From Papilionanthe hookeriana x Papilionanthe teres (lineage: Eukaryota > Streptophyta > Magnoliopsida > Asparagales > Orchidaceae): DNA of 64,000 bases. The notes beneath the pieces are model-generated. The model was given only the letters and a program-made list of their open reading frames with translations. It was not told where the DNA came from and ran no database searches. The stretch is from the NCBI GenBank assembly GCA_022702705.1, contig CM040431.1, positions 25,623,623-25,687,622 on the forward strand, written 5' to 3'. Positions 12,099-22,901 of the stretch are shown here, one piece after another; position 1 is the stretch's first letter, and each line of letters starts with the position of its first letter. The translations under genes were made by a program, and so were the position numbers.

Positions 12099-13239
12099 AA
12101 ATTAGGAGATGAGAGAAGTGTTTTGGGTTAGATATCTTAAAGTCCAAATATTTTTAATATTTTAATTAAAACAAATCTTAAAGTTGTTTAAACAGAACCG
12201 ATTAAGATCCCACGGTTTCGTCATCCCGGCACTGTTATTTTCATCGAATTCACTTAGTCCAAATGGATTTGCTAAACTCAACTGAATGAGTTCCACACTT
12301 TCATTTAGACCGTGGGAAATCCCATTAGCAACATGTGGGTTACATCATTCGAGGTATTCCCTATCATTCGACGAGACAATTTAATTTAGTTGCAATTGTA
12401 GTTTTGTTGTTCTGTTTGTGATTAAATTTTGAGTTGTTTTATATTTTGGAATGTTGTGGCGGTGAATTTTATCTTGTGGTGACTTTTAATTTAGTTTTGG
12501 TTTCAGTTTTGTGACTATCCTAAAGGTTTTAGTTTTCATGCAATAATCTTATTTAACATGCAAGAAAACTAAAGTGCAGTGCATGTAAGTAAACTGCAAT
12601 AAAGTAAATTGCAATAAAATAAAAGCATACCTGGAGAGTCTTCCCGTCATCCCAAGCTGCACTTAAAACATATATTAAGGCATTTAAATATTTATAACAA
12701 GTACCTAGGTAAAGCTAAGGGAAGGTTTTGGTTGTCTATCAAAATCCTAATTCTATTGCTAGTCAACTCCTATGACGTCTAAGTTCTTGTGTTTTGTTTA
12801 AGGATGATTTTCTTCATCAAAGAACAATTAAATTCAATTGTTCTTCTAAAACATCCCATCATACTGAGGAAGTGTTTAGGAAGAGTCCTAAACATCTTTT
12901 CAATATTTCCGAGATTATTTTGAGTCCAAGTAAATTTAATTGCACAGGTGAATTAATCATTCAAGAGTTTAGTTAAGCTTTGTCTCTTGCTCAGTGAACT
13001 CGGGCATTTGATTACCTGATGAATGAAGTGACATCTCACTTAATATTCTATTTAAGAGTTATAATAATTAAAGCCTTTAGGGGCAAGTTGGTTTGTTAAG
13101 AATTTTAATCACTCTTAATTTGAAGTTTGAGTTAAAGGTTTAAAGTGATTTAGTTTAATTATGAGGTTTTAATTAATAATTTTAAGTTTGGAATAGTGTT
13201 GAAATTATTTTTGGTTTAAATCTTTATACTTTAAGTGAT

Positions 13240-13450
13240 CTTAATATTTTAAATTTGTTTTACTTTTATTATTGAATGATGTTAATTTAATATAATTTAG
13301 ATTTTATTGAATTTAACTTAATTTAATTTAATTTAAATATTTTTAATTTAACCTAATTGTTAAAATGTTAATTTAATTTAATTTTAATTTTAATTTAATT
13401 TTTACTTAATTTAATTTAATTTTAATTTAATTTAATTTAATTTTTAAACC
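13240..13450. repeat. AT-rich low-complexity tract in G2
   Basis: Tandem-like TTTAATTTAATTT words. The surrounding 12,130-15,260 is AT-rich, non-coding and collinear with copies 1 and 3. I see no gene in it. Confidence 0.75.
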
Positions 13451-15269
13451 ACTTAACATTTTGAGCTTTCCTTTAATTTAAGGGTTATATTGTTTTAATT
13501 TTTAATTTACTTAGTTTGGATTATCATTTTAATCTTAATTAAGATTTAAATATTATTGAAGTGACTTATTTAGGGATTTTTTTATTAAAGAATTAATATC
13601 CTCTCAAATTATATCCCTATTTTTAATAATTCAAATTTTCATTAATCTTCCAAAATTTAAATTGTTTAAATAATTAAAGTTTCATTTTTAGTTTATTAAA
13701 AGTGATTAATGGGTTCCTACCCTTTTAATTTCCCAAAGTTTCAATCATCCAAGAAAGATAAAATCAAATATTTTGCCCTCCATTTTAATTAAGCCTAAAA
13801 TTTTAATAAAGGGGTTTAAATTCTTTAATTATCTTTATACCCTTTTAGGCTTATTTATTTCATAACTCACTAAATTGAGTTCAAATGAACTTGAAATTTT
13901 TATGTCACTTCCTCATATGTCATTTAAGACATTAGAGGAGAAAATATGATTTTTTTGAATTTAATTTATTTATATAATTATTTTTAGTGAAAAATAGGGA
14001 TTTTCAATGGAAATTCAATAACATGACCAAGGAAAGGTTTCTTCCCTTAAGAAAATTGTGAGATGTTCCTAATGACCAGAGGACCACTTGGACCAATTTT
14101 AGTGATTTTTTAAATTATATTTTATTTATTATAATTCTGTTGAGTTTTGGGGTGTTAATTAATTATAAAATAAAATTGAAGTTGAAAAATAGATTTTATA
14201 TTTTTTAAATCTCTCTGACCTCAAGGAGTTCAAAGAAACATATTTTATAATTTTTTAATTTTTTTATTGATTTATTGGAATTAATTTAGTGAAAAAGTTG
14301 GAAAAGACATTTTTTTAATATTAAAAATTGTTTTGAGCCTTTAAAATTCAATATCTTTTCTTTGAGGCTTAGGAAAAATATATGGTTTATTCCTAAGTGA
14401 TTAGGAGTCAAAATATGACATTTTTATGATTTTTAATATTTTTGTGATTTTTATTATTTTTTAATTATTAAAATATTAAATATATCATTAAAAATGAAAA
14501 ATTTTAGAAAATTCCAACTTTAATTTTTATAGGCTCCTCTGATATCAAAGAGCCCACAAAATCAATTTGGTGAATTTTTGAAATGTATTTTTGGAGTTAT
14601 GAATTTTTAAAGTTTAATTTTGATCATATGGCTTAATTAATTCATCTAGTGAGGCTAATCATTTTCAATTGACTTCAAATTTTTATACAAGATTCTCTGT
14701 ATCCTAAAGATCAATTGAGAATTAATTTCAAGTTATTTTAATATGTGGTTAAACTTAATTAATTAAAGTTAAGTTTTGAGTAATTAGGTCAATTAGGGTT
14801 ATTCTTAATGAGTTAACTCAAAATATAATTATCCTAGGGTTCTCTGGTCCTAATTAACTTCCCCAAATTTTTCTAGAATTTATTGAGCAATATGCTAATT
14901 ATTGGAATTAAAATACCAAAAATAGTGACATAAACTTGAAAAATACATAACTTTCCATAGAGATGGCCTCTGACCTTGAAAAGTTCAGGGAATGTTCCCA
15001 AGATCAGAGCTTCAAGAGCCCTATGGTCTCATGCCATGGTGAATTGTCTATGCAAATGGAGAATCAAAATACTAAAATGAGTAAATAATTAATTAAAAAT
15101 AAAATACTCATCAAAATAACTTGATTTCTTTTCCATATTATTCTCCTCTGTTCATTGAGCAAGAGGGTATTTTTATTTTATTTTTATAATTTTTCTACAC
15201 AAAGATATGGATTTTCTAAGTTCTGGGTATTTAAATAAATGGAAAAAATCCTATTTATCTACTTATCTG

Positions 15270-15460
15270 ACTCAGCGCCGCGTCAACCTACGGCGGATCG
15301 AAAGACCATGCGGCGCGCTCCCATTCGACGCCGCCATTTGAGTCAACCGCCCCGTGTCCCGCTATCTCGCTCCTTCCTCTGATCCGTCGCAATCTGAGCC
15401 GTTCAAACGATACACACGTGATCGGACGGCGCCTGGTCATCGTCTACGACTGGTGTGCAC
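15270..15460 (+). promoter_or_regulatory. CpG-rich block of G2, candidate promoter
   Basis: A dense CpG cluster (CGCCGCG, CGGCGGATCG, GCGGCGCGCTCCC, CGACGCCGCC) is followed by ACACACGTGATCGGACGGCG, which holds a CACGTG G-box. The GATCGGACGGC core recurs in copy 3 (GCGCGATCGGACGGC on its own sense strand) and in decayed form in copy 1. In methylated, ageing repeats CpGs are normally lost, so their retention here stands out. A promoter role is inferred from composition only. Confidence 0.4.
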
Positions 15461-16329
15461 TTGTGACCGTCCACACTAAAACCCTAAGAACTCTCTCATT
15501 TCTAAACGGATTTTTGTGTTCTTGTGCTCTATGGATTTGTGTTGAGGAGACGAACACATCCATACAGTTTACATGCCATGAAATTAACTGAAATGAAATG
15601 GAGAGTTGCTGAAAGCTCGGGAGGAAGGAATGATCCATACCTTAGCTCTGAGAAGTGTAGCTTTAATCAGAGAGTTGTGTCAACTTCGATTGCTCCTAAG
15701 GAAGCTCCAGATGAAGTCTCTGGCTCTGGGGAATTGTCTAGGTATGAAAGTGTCCACAGCCGATTTCAAAGCTTGAAGGCTAGAGCAACTGGGTGGCCTA
15801 GAGAGGGGGCTTTCACTGGGGAACTCCTTCTATTGGTCCTGTGCAGGTGTGGGTGAGTTTAATTTGGATTTGGTGGATGTTTGGGAGATGTCCTGTTTTT
15901 GGGCTTGAATTTGAACTCAGAAATTGAGCTCAGCTCGGGAAAATTTGGGCTGGAATCCAATGGGGATCAAGTGCTCTATGTGTGGAGAGTGGTCGGAACA
16001 ATTTTGACGAGTTTCGGTAGGATTTGGTTCGGCACCTTCTTTGGCCGAGAGGTGGTGTGGTTTAAATAGAGGTGGGCTGGAGGGCTTCCTAGAGGTCGTT
16101 TAATGGCTTGGATCAAGCTGCTGCGGTGAGGAGAAGAACGGCCATGGTGACCATTAGGCATGGGACAAGTCGACGAGCGGAATTCAAAAATTGGCTCATA
16201 TGGGTGCTCTCGGCCTGGTGGTTTCCGTGACTCGTGGTGGCTGGCCGGCTAGGGTCGAGTCACCCTCGAGGTCGGGGAGGTCGGGGTCGGGGTTTAGTGC
16301 GATCGATTGGCCATGGACATGTGTAAAGG

Positions 16330-17890
16330 AGTTGAATTGAAATGGAATGGGGGAAGGCTATTTTGGGTCCAAATGAGTCAACCCATGGTTTTGGGCTAGG
16401 TTCACCACCCAAGGCCTGGTTTTTGGCTGAAAAGAATCACTTGGGTCAGCCAAGAGAAAATGGTGTGGTCTCCATCCATGGTGAGGTGGCTAAAATTGGT
16501 TTAGTATGTAGCATGAATGGGGTAAAAAGTGCTTAAGTAAGGCTTAATAAAGGGGCCCCACCTCTTGCCATTAATGGCTTAGTGAGATGGAAAGGGGCTC
16601 CGAAGGCTTGCATATGGCTTATGCATGGCTCCATGGCTCCATATGGCTTAGGGATGGCTTGGCTTGGTTTCATGAAAGTGGGTCTTAAGGATTTAGGATA
16701 TTTAGGGGTAATTTGGCACATGGCTTAGTTTAGAAAAATTTAATGATGAATTTGAAACTTAGGGAGTGATTTACATCAAAGGGGATGATGAGGGGAAATT
16801 TCATGTGGGCTTTAGGATAGATTTGGGCTTTTAGATTTATTTTAGATGGGCCTTTAGAAAGGTTTAAGGAGGTGGACTTTTAGGTTTGAAAACAAATTGG
16901 TAAATGGAAGTTTTGTAAGAGATTGGGCCAAACAAATGTTGGTTTTATTTTAGGGATGTATCATGAGTGATCTTGAATAGGTTTGAAATAATTTGGGGTT
17001 GAAATGGGTTTAATTTGGGATTTTTTGGTAAAGGGGTCAAAGTGGGTCAAATTGGGCTAACTTGGGCTAAGGTTGGGCTAGTATTGAATTTGATTAAAAT
17101 TAATTTTGAGAAATGTTTATGGGGGTGCTACACAGAGTTTTGAACTTTGGTTGGGCTTTGATTTTGGGATTTGGGTCTATTTGGGTTAGGTTTGGGTTTA
17201 GGCCAAAAATGAGGATTTTTGTTTGGATTAGGTTTGGGTAGAGTTTAGGTTCAAATTTGGGGAAACTCAGGTTAGTGTTTTGTTTATGGGGATGTCAGGA
17301 AGGTTTAAGAAAAGATTTGGGGCTAATTGGAATTGAATTGGGTTAGTTTGGGTTAAGTTTAGGTCGTGGGCTAAAATTGGGCTTTAGGCTTCAAATTGGA
17401 ATTGGATCCAAATGTCAATCAAATTGGGCTTGGATTTGGTCTAAATTGATATTGGGGATATTGAATTAAAGTTTAGAATTGAATTGGGTCAAAGTTGAGG
17501 TCAATTGGGTTGATTTGGTTCGACATTGGGTCCACTTGGGTTAAGAATGGGTCAAATTGGGGGTTTTGGTAAAAGTGGGTTAAATTGACAAAATTGGCCT
17601 ATGGTGTAGTTGAACAAAATGAAATTGGGAATATTTGGGATTTTATGGAATTTTCTGGGAATTTTTAGAATTTATGGAATTTTTGGTTAAGAAGGGCATT
17701 TTGGGTATTTGGAGGGTATTGGGGGGTATTTTTGGAAATTTTGGTATATTTGGCTAAGGATGATCAATTTGAATAGTGGGAAATATTTAGGACTGATTTT
17801 GAGGAATTTTGAGTAATTTAGGCAATTTTGCAAATTTTGGGTAGCTTCAAGGACATTTGGTAGGTTTAGCGGGTGTAGGGCCCTGGGGTC
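16330..17890. repeat. G/T-rich strand-biased segment of G2
   Basis: Degenerate TTGGGTCAAATTGGG, GGTTTGGG and AATTTGGG words over about 1.5 kb, with strong G over C skew on the element's sense strand, the same as in G1 and, inverted, in G3. No exact tandem unit could be fixed by eye. The open frames here are low-complexity. Confidence 0.6.
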
Positions 17891-18410
17891 GAAAATTAAA
17901 GTTTTGGAAAAATGAAGATTGATTGAATGTGAGTAGAATGGAATCACTTTGGTTGAGCCATAAAGCCATATCAAACCCATAAGAGCCATGAGAGGACTCA
18001 TTTGAGGCATTCACTATATTGTTCCTAACCCACTTAGCCAAGGGCCTAGAGGTTAAGGTCCATCCATATGAATTACCTACATGAGTCAGGAAGTCAAGCT
18101 AGCCATGAATGGTTTTAGGATTGGAATGTGTGTGAAAGTGTAATGTGTGTGCAAGTCAACCTTCACCAGACCAGGCCACCCAGGGTAGTCCTAAGGCCAA
18201 AGAATCCTATAGGGAAATCATCCTTTAAACCTCCGCATTTGATCTTAACCCTCCAAGTGACTTGGGGTTTACAATCAAACTTATGGGGTTTGTAGGAAGT
18301 TTAAGAGGTGTTTAAATTTCTAAGTGGTGGGTTCCATTTTTAGTCCTCTAAGATAGTCAAAGGGAAAGCCTAAGGCTAGATCCTAAGTACTAAGGAGAGA
18401 GAAGAGAAAA

Positions 18411-18435
18411 GACCTCATCAAAAATGAGGTCAACA
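18411..18435 (+). other. 3'-terminal hairpin of G2
   Basis: GACCTCA and TGAGGTC flank a short A-rich loop immediately before the terminal CAACA. Copies 1 (6458-6482) and 3 (46,830-46,855, inverted) keep the CCTCA/TGAGG stem. It may help end formation of the transcript or recognition of the LTR end; this is inference. Confidence 0.5.
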
Positions 18436-18540
18436 GGATCCTAAAACCTTAAAAATTTTCAAAGTGAATGGTCATAGGTTGAAACCCTATTTCTTAGAGG
18501 ATCAAACTAAAGTGAATGATGTTTTGTTGTTGGGTCACCC
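18436..18540 (+). pseudogene. Element A integrase C-terminal remnant after G2
   Basis: GGATC (18436-18440) is the right-hand duplication. The next bases align with the last pol codons of B at 39,336-39,440: Lys-rich stretch, then the 'VNRHRLKP' region as GTGAATGGTCATAGGTTGAAACCC. The frame is broken. This proves that 11,064 and 18,436 were once adjacent in element A. Confidence 0.75.
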
Positions 18541-18557
18541 AGAATAAGCACTGGGTA

Positions 18558-18606
18558 CGTCAGGCTGACGATGTAAAACCAAACGCTCTGTGGGAGGCAA
18601 CCCATA
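18558..18606 (+). other. Conserved post-pol hairpin motif, element A
   Basis: CAGGCTGACGATGTAAAACC, then AAACGCTCTGTGGGAGGCAACCCA. The TGGG-AGGCAA-CCCA hairpin recurs in B (39,460-39,506), C (56,773-56,820) and D (27,011-27,060, minus), always right after the pol or pol-replacing frame. From memory, similar CGACGTTAAA...GGGAGGCAACCC blocks are common in plant Athila-like elements. Its role is unknown. Confidence 0.7.
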
Positions 18607-18767
18607 AATTATCAGTGTGCTTTTGATTTGATTGTTATTGTTATGTTTGTTATTGAGAATTGTGGTAGTATTTTAATCTTTTAGTGATAATTTTGAGGCT
18701 TTGAATGATGTCTTAGATGTGTAAGAATGAGTATTTAGACGTTATGCAAACCTTTGCTTAACTAAAC

Positions 18768-18806
18768 ACTAGCGCCTAAGCGCCCAAAACTGGCGCTTAA
18801 GCGTCT
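18768..18806. repeat. Palindrome cluster in element A spacer
   Basis: AGCGCCTAAGCGCC is followed by TGGCGCTTAAGCGTC. Both are near-perfect palindromes of the GGCGC(C/T)TA(A/G)GCGCC class that recurs across A, B, C and D. Confidence 0.75.
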
Positions 18807-19025
18807 GAGTTATAAAAACATGCTTAAATGATGGTCTAGAAGAATTAAACGTAGGAAAGTGGTCTTGAATGTTACTTGATGGTTTTTAAATGTGGAAAGT
18901 GGGTATAGGCTCTACCAAAGTCTATAAATAGCATGGAATTGAAGAAAGAACTTGCCCCTTTCAAAATTTCCATTCTTAAGTCTAATTAAAGAAGATTTGA
19001 GTTGTAAGGAATTAAGATAACAAAG

Positions 19026-19500
19026 ATGTCTTCTTGGGAGAATGATTTAAATAAAAGGCGGAAGCCGTCAAGAAGAAGTTTGTAAGTTAAAGTGCGCACA
19101 AGTTATATAACGGTGGATTGAAGAAGAAGTTTCTAGTCATTGGTATTAAAGGAATAGAGGAGAAGATTGTGAAAATTGAGGCTGATGTGACATCAATTGA
19201 GGCAAAGATAAATGAAACTAATGCACATTTAGCGCATATTAGTTGGCAACTCAAAATGCAATTCAGGAATTCAAGTTATATTTAAGAAGTGGACAAGGTA
19301 ATGGATCAGAAAAAAAAAGTAGACTAGAGAAAATTCTATCAGAGTTCTTCATCATCATCCCTTTTATCAAATCTATGTGCCAAATGTCTCAAAAGGAACA
19401 AGTGAAAGTCAGGGATATGTTTCACCTAATGGAGAATGGAATTAAGTTCTATGTTTGGTTTGTTTCATTGTTTGTTTGTGTTTGTTTATTTTAAGAGTTT
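19026..19500 (+). pseudogene. Element A small coiled-coil ORF between pol and third ORF
   Basis: From ATG at 19026 the frames give a heptad-like stretch (EEKIVKIEADVTSIEAKINE, then HISWQLKMQ), which corresponds to EKIKEELILVGGRLHEMF and IEWQMKVQ in B and C. Gene order is the same in all three: post-pol motif, palindromes, this ORF, then intron and third ORF. It is frame-shifted several times here. No function is known to me; its position matches an accessory reading frame of Athila-type elements. The rest, 19,500-19,748, is T/G-rich spacer with no gene. Confidence 0.5.
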
Positions 19501-20128
19501 AATGTTAGTTTGTTATGTGTTATGATGAATTTAAAGGGTATCTCATCCAAAATTTTTTGGAGTGGAGATTAGATATGTGATGTGTGTTTGTACTTGTTGC
19601 ATATATGTTAATGAAAGTGTTGTGTTTGTGTGAAAATATTTGTGTTATTGTAATCAAATCTAAGTTGTGAAAATTTGAAAATTTTTGAGAAAGAAGAGAG
19701 GAGAAGGGGAAGAAATTGTTATTATGACTTATTTAAGAGCATGTGAGGTGATCCGCCTTAAAATTACATAGAATTTTACATCAAATATTTATTAATATTT
19801 TAAGGATATTACACTTTAATGAAAGGTAGTTATTATGTTTTGGATGCAGGTACAACAAAATAAGTTTATAAAGAAAAAGAGTTAAAAAGGGGCAAAAATG
19901 AGCCAAAAAGAGCAAAGAAGCTGATTATGGCCCTTAGGCGTCAGACACAGCAAATTAATTTTAGAGATTTCTTGACGGTTATTGGATGTTTATTGACGCT
20001 TTCAAACCAATCTAGAAGCCCCTGGACATTTTCCAACATGTTATAAACCAAATGCAATGAAATAGACACGTGAGAGCAGTTATTAAACGAAGAGGTGCGA
20101 CCTAAATGTGAAGGGGTGCGCGCCAGAA

Positions 20129-20145
20129 CTGGCGCCTAGGCACCA
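20129..20145. repeat. Palindromic GGCGCC element in B 5' LTR (U3)
   Basis: CTGGCGCCTAGGCACCA, one arm decayed by a C/G to T/A change. It lies about 85 bp upstream of the TATA box, the same place as in the other LTR copies (43,698 and 61,150 regions). Confidence 0.7.
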
Positions 20146-20227
20146 CCGTTAAATTCTAGAACATTCAATGAATGTGGACAAATTTTGGAGAGGTGTCTTA
20201 AGCAACCCTTGGTCATTTCTAGAGATC

Positions 20228-20235
20228 TATAAATA
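20228..20235 (+). promoter_or_regulatory. LTR TATA box (B 5' LTR)
   Basis: TATAAATA in the context AGATCTATAAATAGAGGACC. It is identical in the shared LTR (43,795-43,802), and TATAATTA in the 3' LTR (61,269). It is followed by a leader with AAGGTGTGTGTGGAG, so transcription would begin about 30 bp downstream. Confidence 0.75.
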
Positions 20236-21416
20236 GAGGACCATTTCTACAGCAAGGTGTGTGTGGAGTGTACAAAGTGTGTTAGAGTGAGTGAGTAGTG
20301 TGTAAGGGAGAATTAATTAAGAGTGTTAAGTGTCTTCTTCTTTATTTTAGTGAGTGTTTAGTGTGAATTGAAGAGTCAAAGTCCTGTTAGAGTCTGTGGA
20401 ACTAGAGAATCTTCAAAGGATTGCTTGGATTACATTCCAGATAAGTATTTATATCTTGTTTTTTATGTTTAGCACTTTGGATTTAAGTTTTATGAATATG
20501 ATTTGTGGTGTAATTTCTATGCTTTCTGAGTAGTCTTCCTTTATTTCTCCCTACGAATATGAAATGAATTAATAACATAATTAAATCAGATTTAAGAACT
20601 TAATTTCTTTTCTAAAATAATTGTGATGATACTAGACCTAATCTTAATTTACTTTACAAATTGGCCTCTTGTATTGTTAAAAACTGTGGAGAATTCTTAA
20701 GATCTAACTTGTATGCATCACATTTCTCTTAAAGGGGAGGTGCAAATAAATAGGGAGATAATCTTTAATGGGCGTAGAATTGATTTTTTTTTAGTGTGAC
20801 AGGCTAAATTCAATCAATTTGGTTTTGCAAAAGAGGTGAGGGGTCACTAGTAGGCCAGACCATAGGCAACCATTCGAAGGGGGAACCTAGTAGTGAGAGT
20901 CTAGAAATTTGTCCCTTTCTACAAATAATACATCCTAATCCAATCTTTAAAAACTAGCTAATATTCTTTATGACCTGGACCAAAGTGTAAAGGATATATA
21001 TGCTCCTATTTGTCACAAAACCACATTTTCAAGCTCTCAACTAATTTAATCTGCTTATTAATTCTGAAATATTTCGTATGGGAAAGAATCTTTGTTTATT
21101 GTTATATCACTAGCTAATTTTCATATTATGCATATTTTAATTAGGTTTAAATTAAAAGATTTTAAATATTAGTTTTCTTTTTTTTTAATTAAATTAATCT
21201 TTGTGGGATTGATATCTGAGGTTTTAAAAAGAAAACTCTATATTACTTGAAACGATATGTATACTTGCGTAGTACCCCTAGTGTGCGATTTATATTTTAT
21301 ATAAAATCTTTAATCTTTAATTATCGTACATTAGCCGCTTAATCAGATTTTGGGTCAAGTTTGGTCATAATTTAATAAGCTAATTTACTTACGTAATTGT
21401 GATCGGGTCGAGTTTT

Positions 21417-21436
21417 TGGCGCCGTTGCTGAGGATT
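21417..21436 (+). other. Primer-binding site of B (tRNA-Asp type)
   Basis: TGGCGCCGTTGCTGAGGATT, six bases after the LTR end. It complements the 3' end of plant tRNA-Asp (perfect form TGGCGCCGTTGCCGGGGAT) with two changes. It fixes the LTR boundary and direction of B. Confidence 0.85.
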
Positions 21437-21475
21437 ACAATTAATTATAAGAAAGCAAATTAAAATATATAAAAA

Positions 21476-21478
<3 letters not shown>

Positions 21479-21538
<60 letters not shown>

Positions 21539-21541
21539 TAA
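21479..21541. repeat. (TA)n tract in the leader of B, at the LINE insertion point
   Basis: More than 50 bases of TA, at the same place as in C (45,068-45,109). The LINE begins directly after it (TACATATATAATAACATGG), so the LINE either targeted this AT-rich site or is joined there. Confidence 0.85.
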
Positions 21542-21543
21542 TA

Positions 21544-22901
21544 ACATGGTTTTGGCGACTGGAGTGGGTCTGCTAGGGTTTGGGGGTCAGGGATGACCCC
21601 CTGGCTGCGCTTACTGGCTCACTGCTTGGTGGCTGATTCCTTGGTGGATGGTAGGTATTTGCTGGTAGCTGTTCTTGCTGGTGTCTCTGCTGGGTTCTTG
21701 GTTGGAGCTGTTTTTTTACTTTCACAGGCTTCAAGCTTTTGAATTGTGTTACTGTTCTATTGGAACTGACTGAAGGAGTTGGTCTTGCTGCTCCCTGTGA
21801 ATCCTGTTTTTACTTCTTTCTACTCTCCTAGGAGACCAGGTGTTCCTAGAACCTCTACTTTCTTTCTCTCTTAAGCTGTGTTTCTGAAAGGTGCTGTTGT
21901 GCATTAATGGCCTGTCCTGTTGAGCTAGCTACTAGCATTGAGTGGGCCAAGGCCACCTATGCTGGGGTGGTTGGCAAGGGCCCCTCCCCTCTTAATGACC
22001 CTGCTCAGCTGATCTTCCCACAAAGACTGCATGATGCAGCAACTAGAAAAGGATCCTGCCCCTTTATTAACCCCATAGGTGTCAAGGATGGTCCCTCAGC
22101 TGTCTACTTCTCAAATCTTGAACTAGAGGCTCTCAATGTTGAGGTGAAACTTACCTTAATTGGTAAATTTGACCTTGGACACCCCAAGATGGAGCTGGTC
22201 AGACATTTTTTTGATTCACTGTCCTTCATAGGTAACTGGAAAATGGGGCTCTTGGATGGCAGGAACCTTCTAATCCACCTTACCACAGAAGAAGACTATG
22301 CAAGACTATTTGCAAAACAAAAGGTCACAATAGCTTGATTGGAGATGAAGATAGTTGAATGGACACTAGAATTTGATCCTAGCAAAGATCCTCCTATTGT
22401 ACCAATTAGGTTCAGATTCCCTAACCTTCCCTATAGATTTTTCAACCAAACAACTCGTTTCCAAATTGGAAGGGCTATTAGTACCCCCCTGAAACTTGAT
22501 GCTGCTACCTTCAACAGAGCTAAACCTGAAGCTGCTAGAATCCAGATTGAGAGGGACATCTCCTTTCCAGAAATCAAAAGGATTTGGATAGGATCTGCTA
22601 CTGATGGCTGCTGGCAAGAAGTGATCATGCAGCAGAAGCCCTACTACTGCTCACACTGTAAAATATTTGGGCATACATTGGAGAGGTGCTACAGGCTCCG
22701 TCCCCCTCCTAAGAAACTTAACCCGCTCCCTAAAGATGTCACTGATGCTGTTAATGCCACTAGATCACAGAATTTGAATCCCCAACCTACTGGTACCAAT
22801 GACACCAATGTGGGTACCCCCTCAAGAGAGACTTCTCCACCTCAGCCTGCTAAGCCTGACTCCAATGTTGGTTCCAGTTTTGATTCCCCCATGACCCAAC
22901 C
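21544..22901 (+). mobile_element. Plant L1-type LINE, 5' part (interrupted by element D)
   Basis: The LINE sits in the B leader; the other part is 32,517-35,682. Its base composition is clearly different from its neighbours (GC-richer, few A/T runs). 21,544-21,906 is a 5' UTR with no frame of note. No poly(A) tail or target duplication survives, because the 3' end is lost by deletion. Confidence 0.85.
21907..22901 (+). pseudogene. LINE ORF1 (DUF4283 and CCHC_4 zinc knuckle), N-terminal part
   Basis: One frame runs from ATG 21907 through an in-frame TGA at 22336-22338 (probably a former Trp) to 22901, where D inserts. Residues about 60-140 have the DUF4283 pattern (VKLTLIGKF, FFDSLSFIGNW, LLIHLTTEEDYARLF). 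Near residue 245 is a CX2CX4HX4C knuckle (CSHCKIFGHTLERC), followed by a Pro/Asn/Thr-rich tail. Such ORF1 proteins bind LINE RNA. Only one stop in about 330 codons suggests a fairly young insertion. Confidence 0.85.

Larger units (their letters stand above)
11065..18435 (+). mobile_element. Giant LTR-like element G, copy 2 (complete, 7371 bp)
   Basis: Ends are TGTCGGCATATTTTTAGG (11065) and ATGAGGTCAACA (to 18435), giving the TG...CA signature. It is flanked by a perfect 5-bp duplication GGATC (11060-11064 and 18436-18440), and the interrupted integrase C-terminus resumes on the far side. The first and last few hundred bases are not alike, so no shorter LTR pair lies inside. No protein domain is seen. 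With TG...CA ends and a 5-bp duplication, an integrase-mobilised LTR retrotransposon product is the natural reading: a solo LTR of unusual length, or an LTR-less-looking non-autonomous derivative. Confidence 0.85.
19749..21410 (+). repeat. 5' LTR of the B/C complex
   Basis: It starts TGATCCGCCTTAAAATTACA and ends GATCGGGTCG just before the PBS (canonical CA changed to CG). It is collinear with LTRs at 43,285-44,999 and 60,720-62,511. It contains, in order: an A-rich U3 with palindromic GGCGCC words, a TATA box at 20,228, a GTGTGTGTGGAGTGT leader, and the conserved TTACTTGAAACGATATGTAT core near 21,243. At the left flank TAAGAG lies at 19,734-19,739 and at the right flank at 62,512-62,517; ten unexplained bases on the left prevent a clean target-duplication call. 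Confidence 0.85.

Noticed and set aside
15524..15856. 110-codon frame in G2
   Set aside because: No similarity to a known family that I recognise, and the collinear part of G1 (about 3,740-4,060) is not open.
17020..17300. Telomere-like TTTAGGG or GGGTTTAGG words
   Set aside because: Scattered, irregular and part of the G/T-rich composition; no tandem array.
11065..18435. G as a Helitron or DNA transposon
   Set aside because: The 3' hairpin is suggestive, but 5-bp duplications and TG...CA ends fit integrase-made insertions. Terminal inverted similarity is only TGT(C/T)G, and no transposase or helicase is present.
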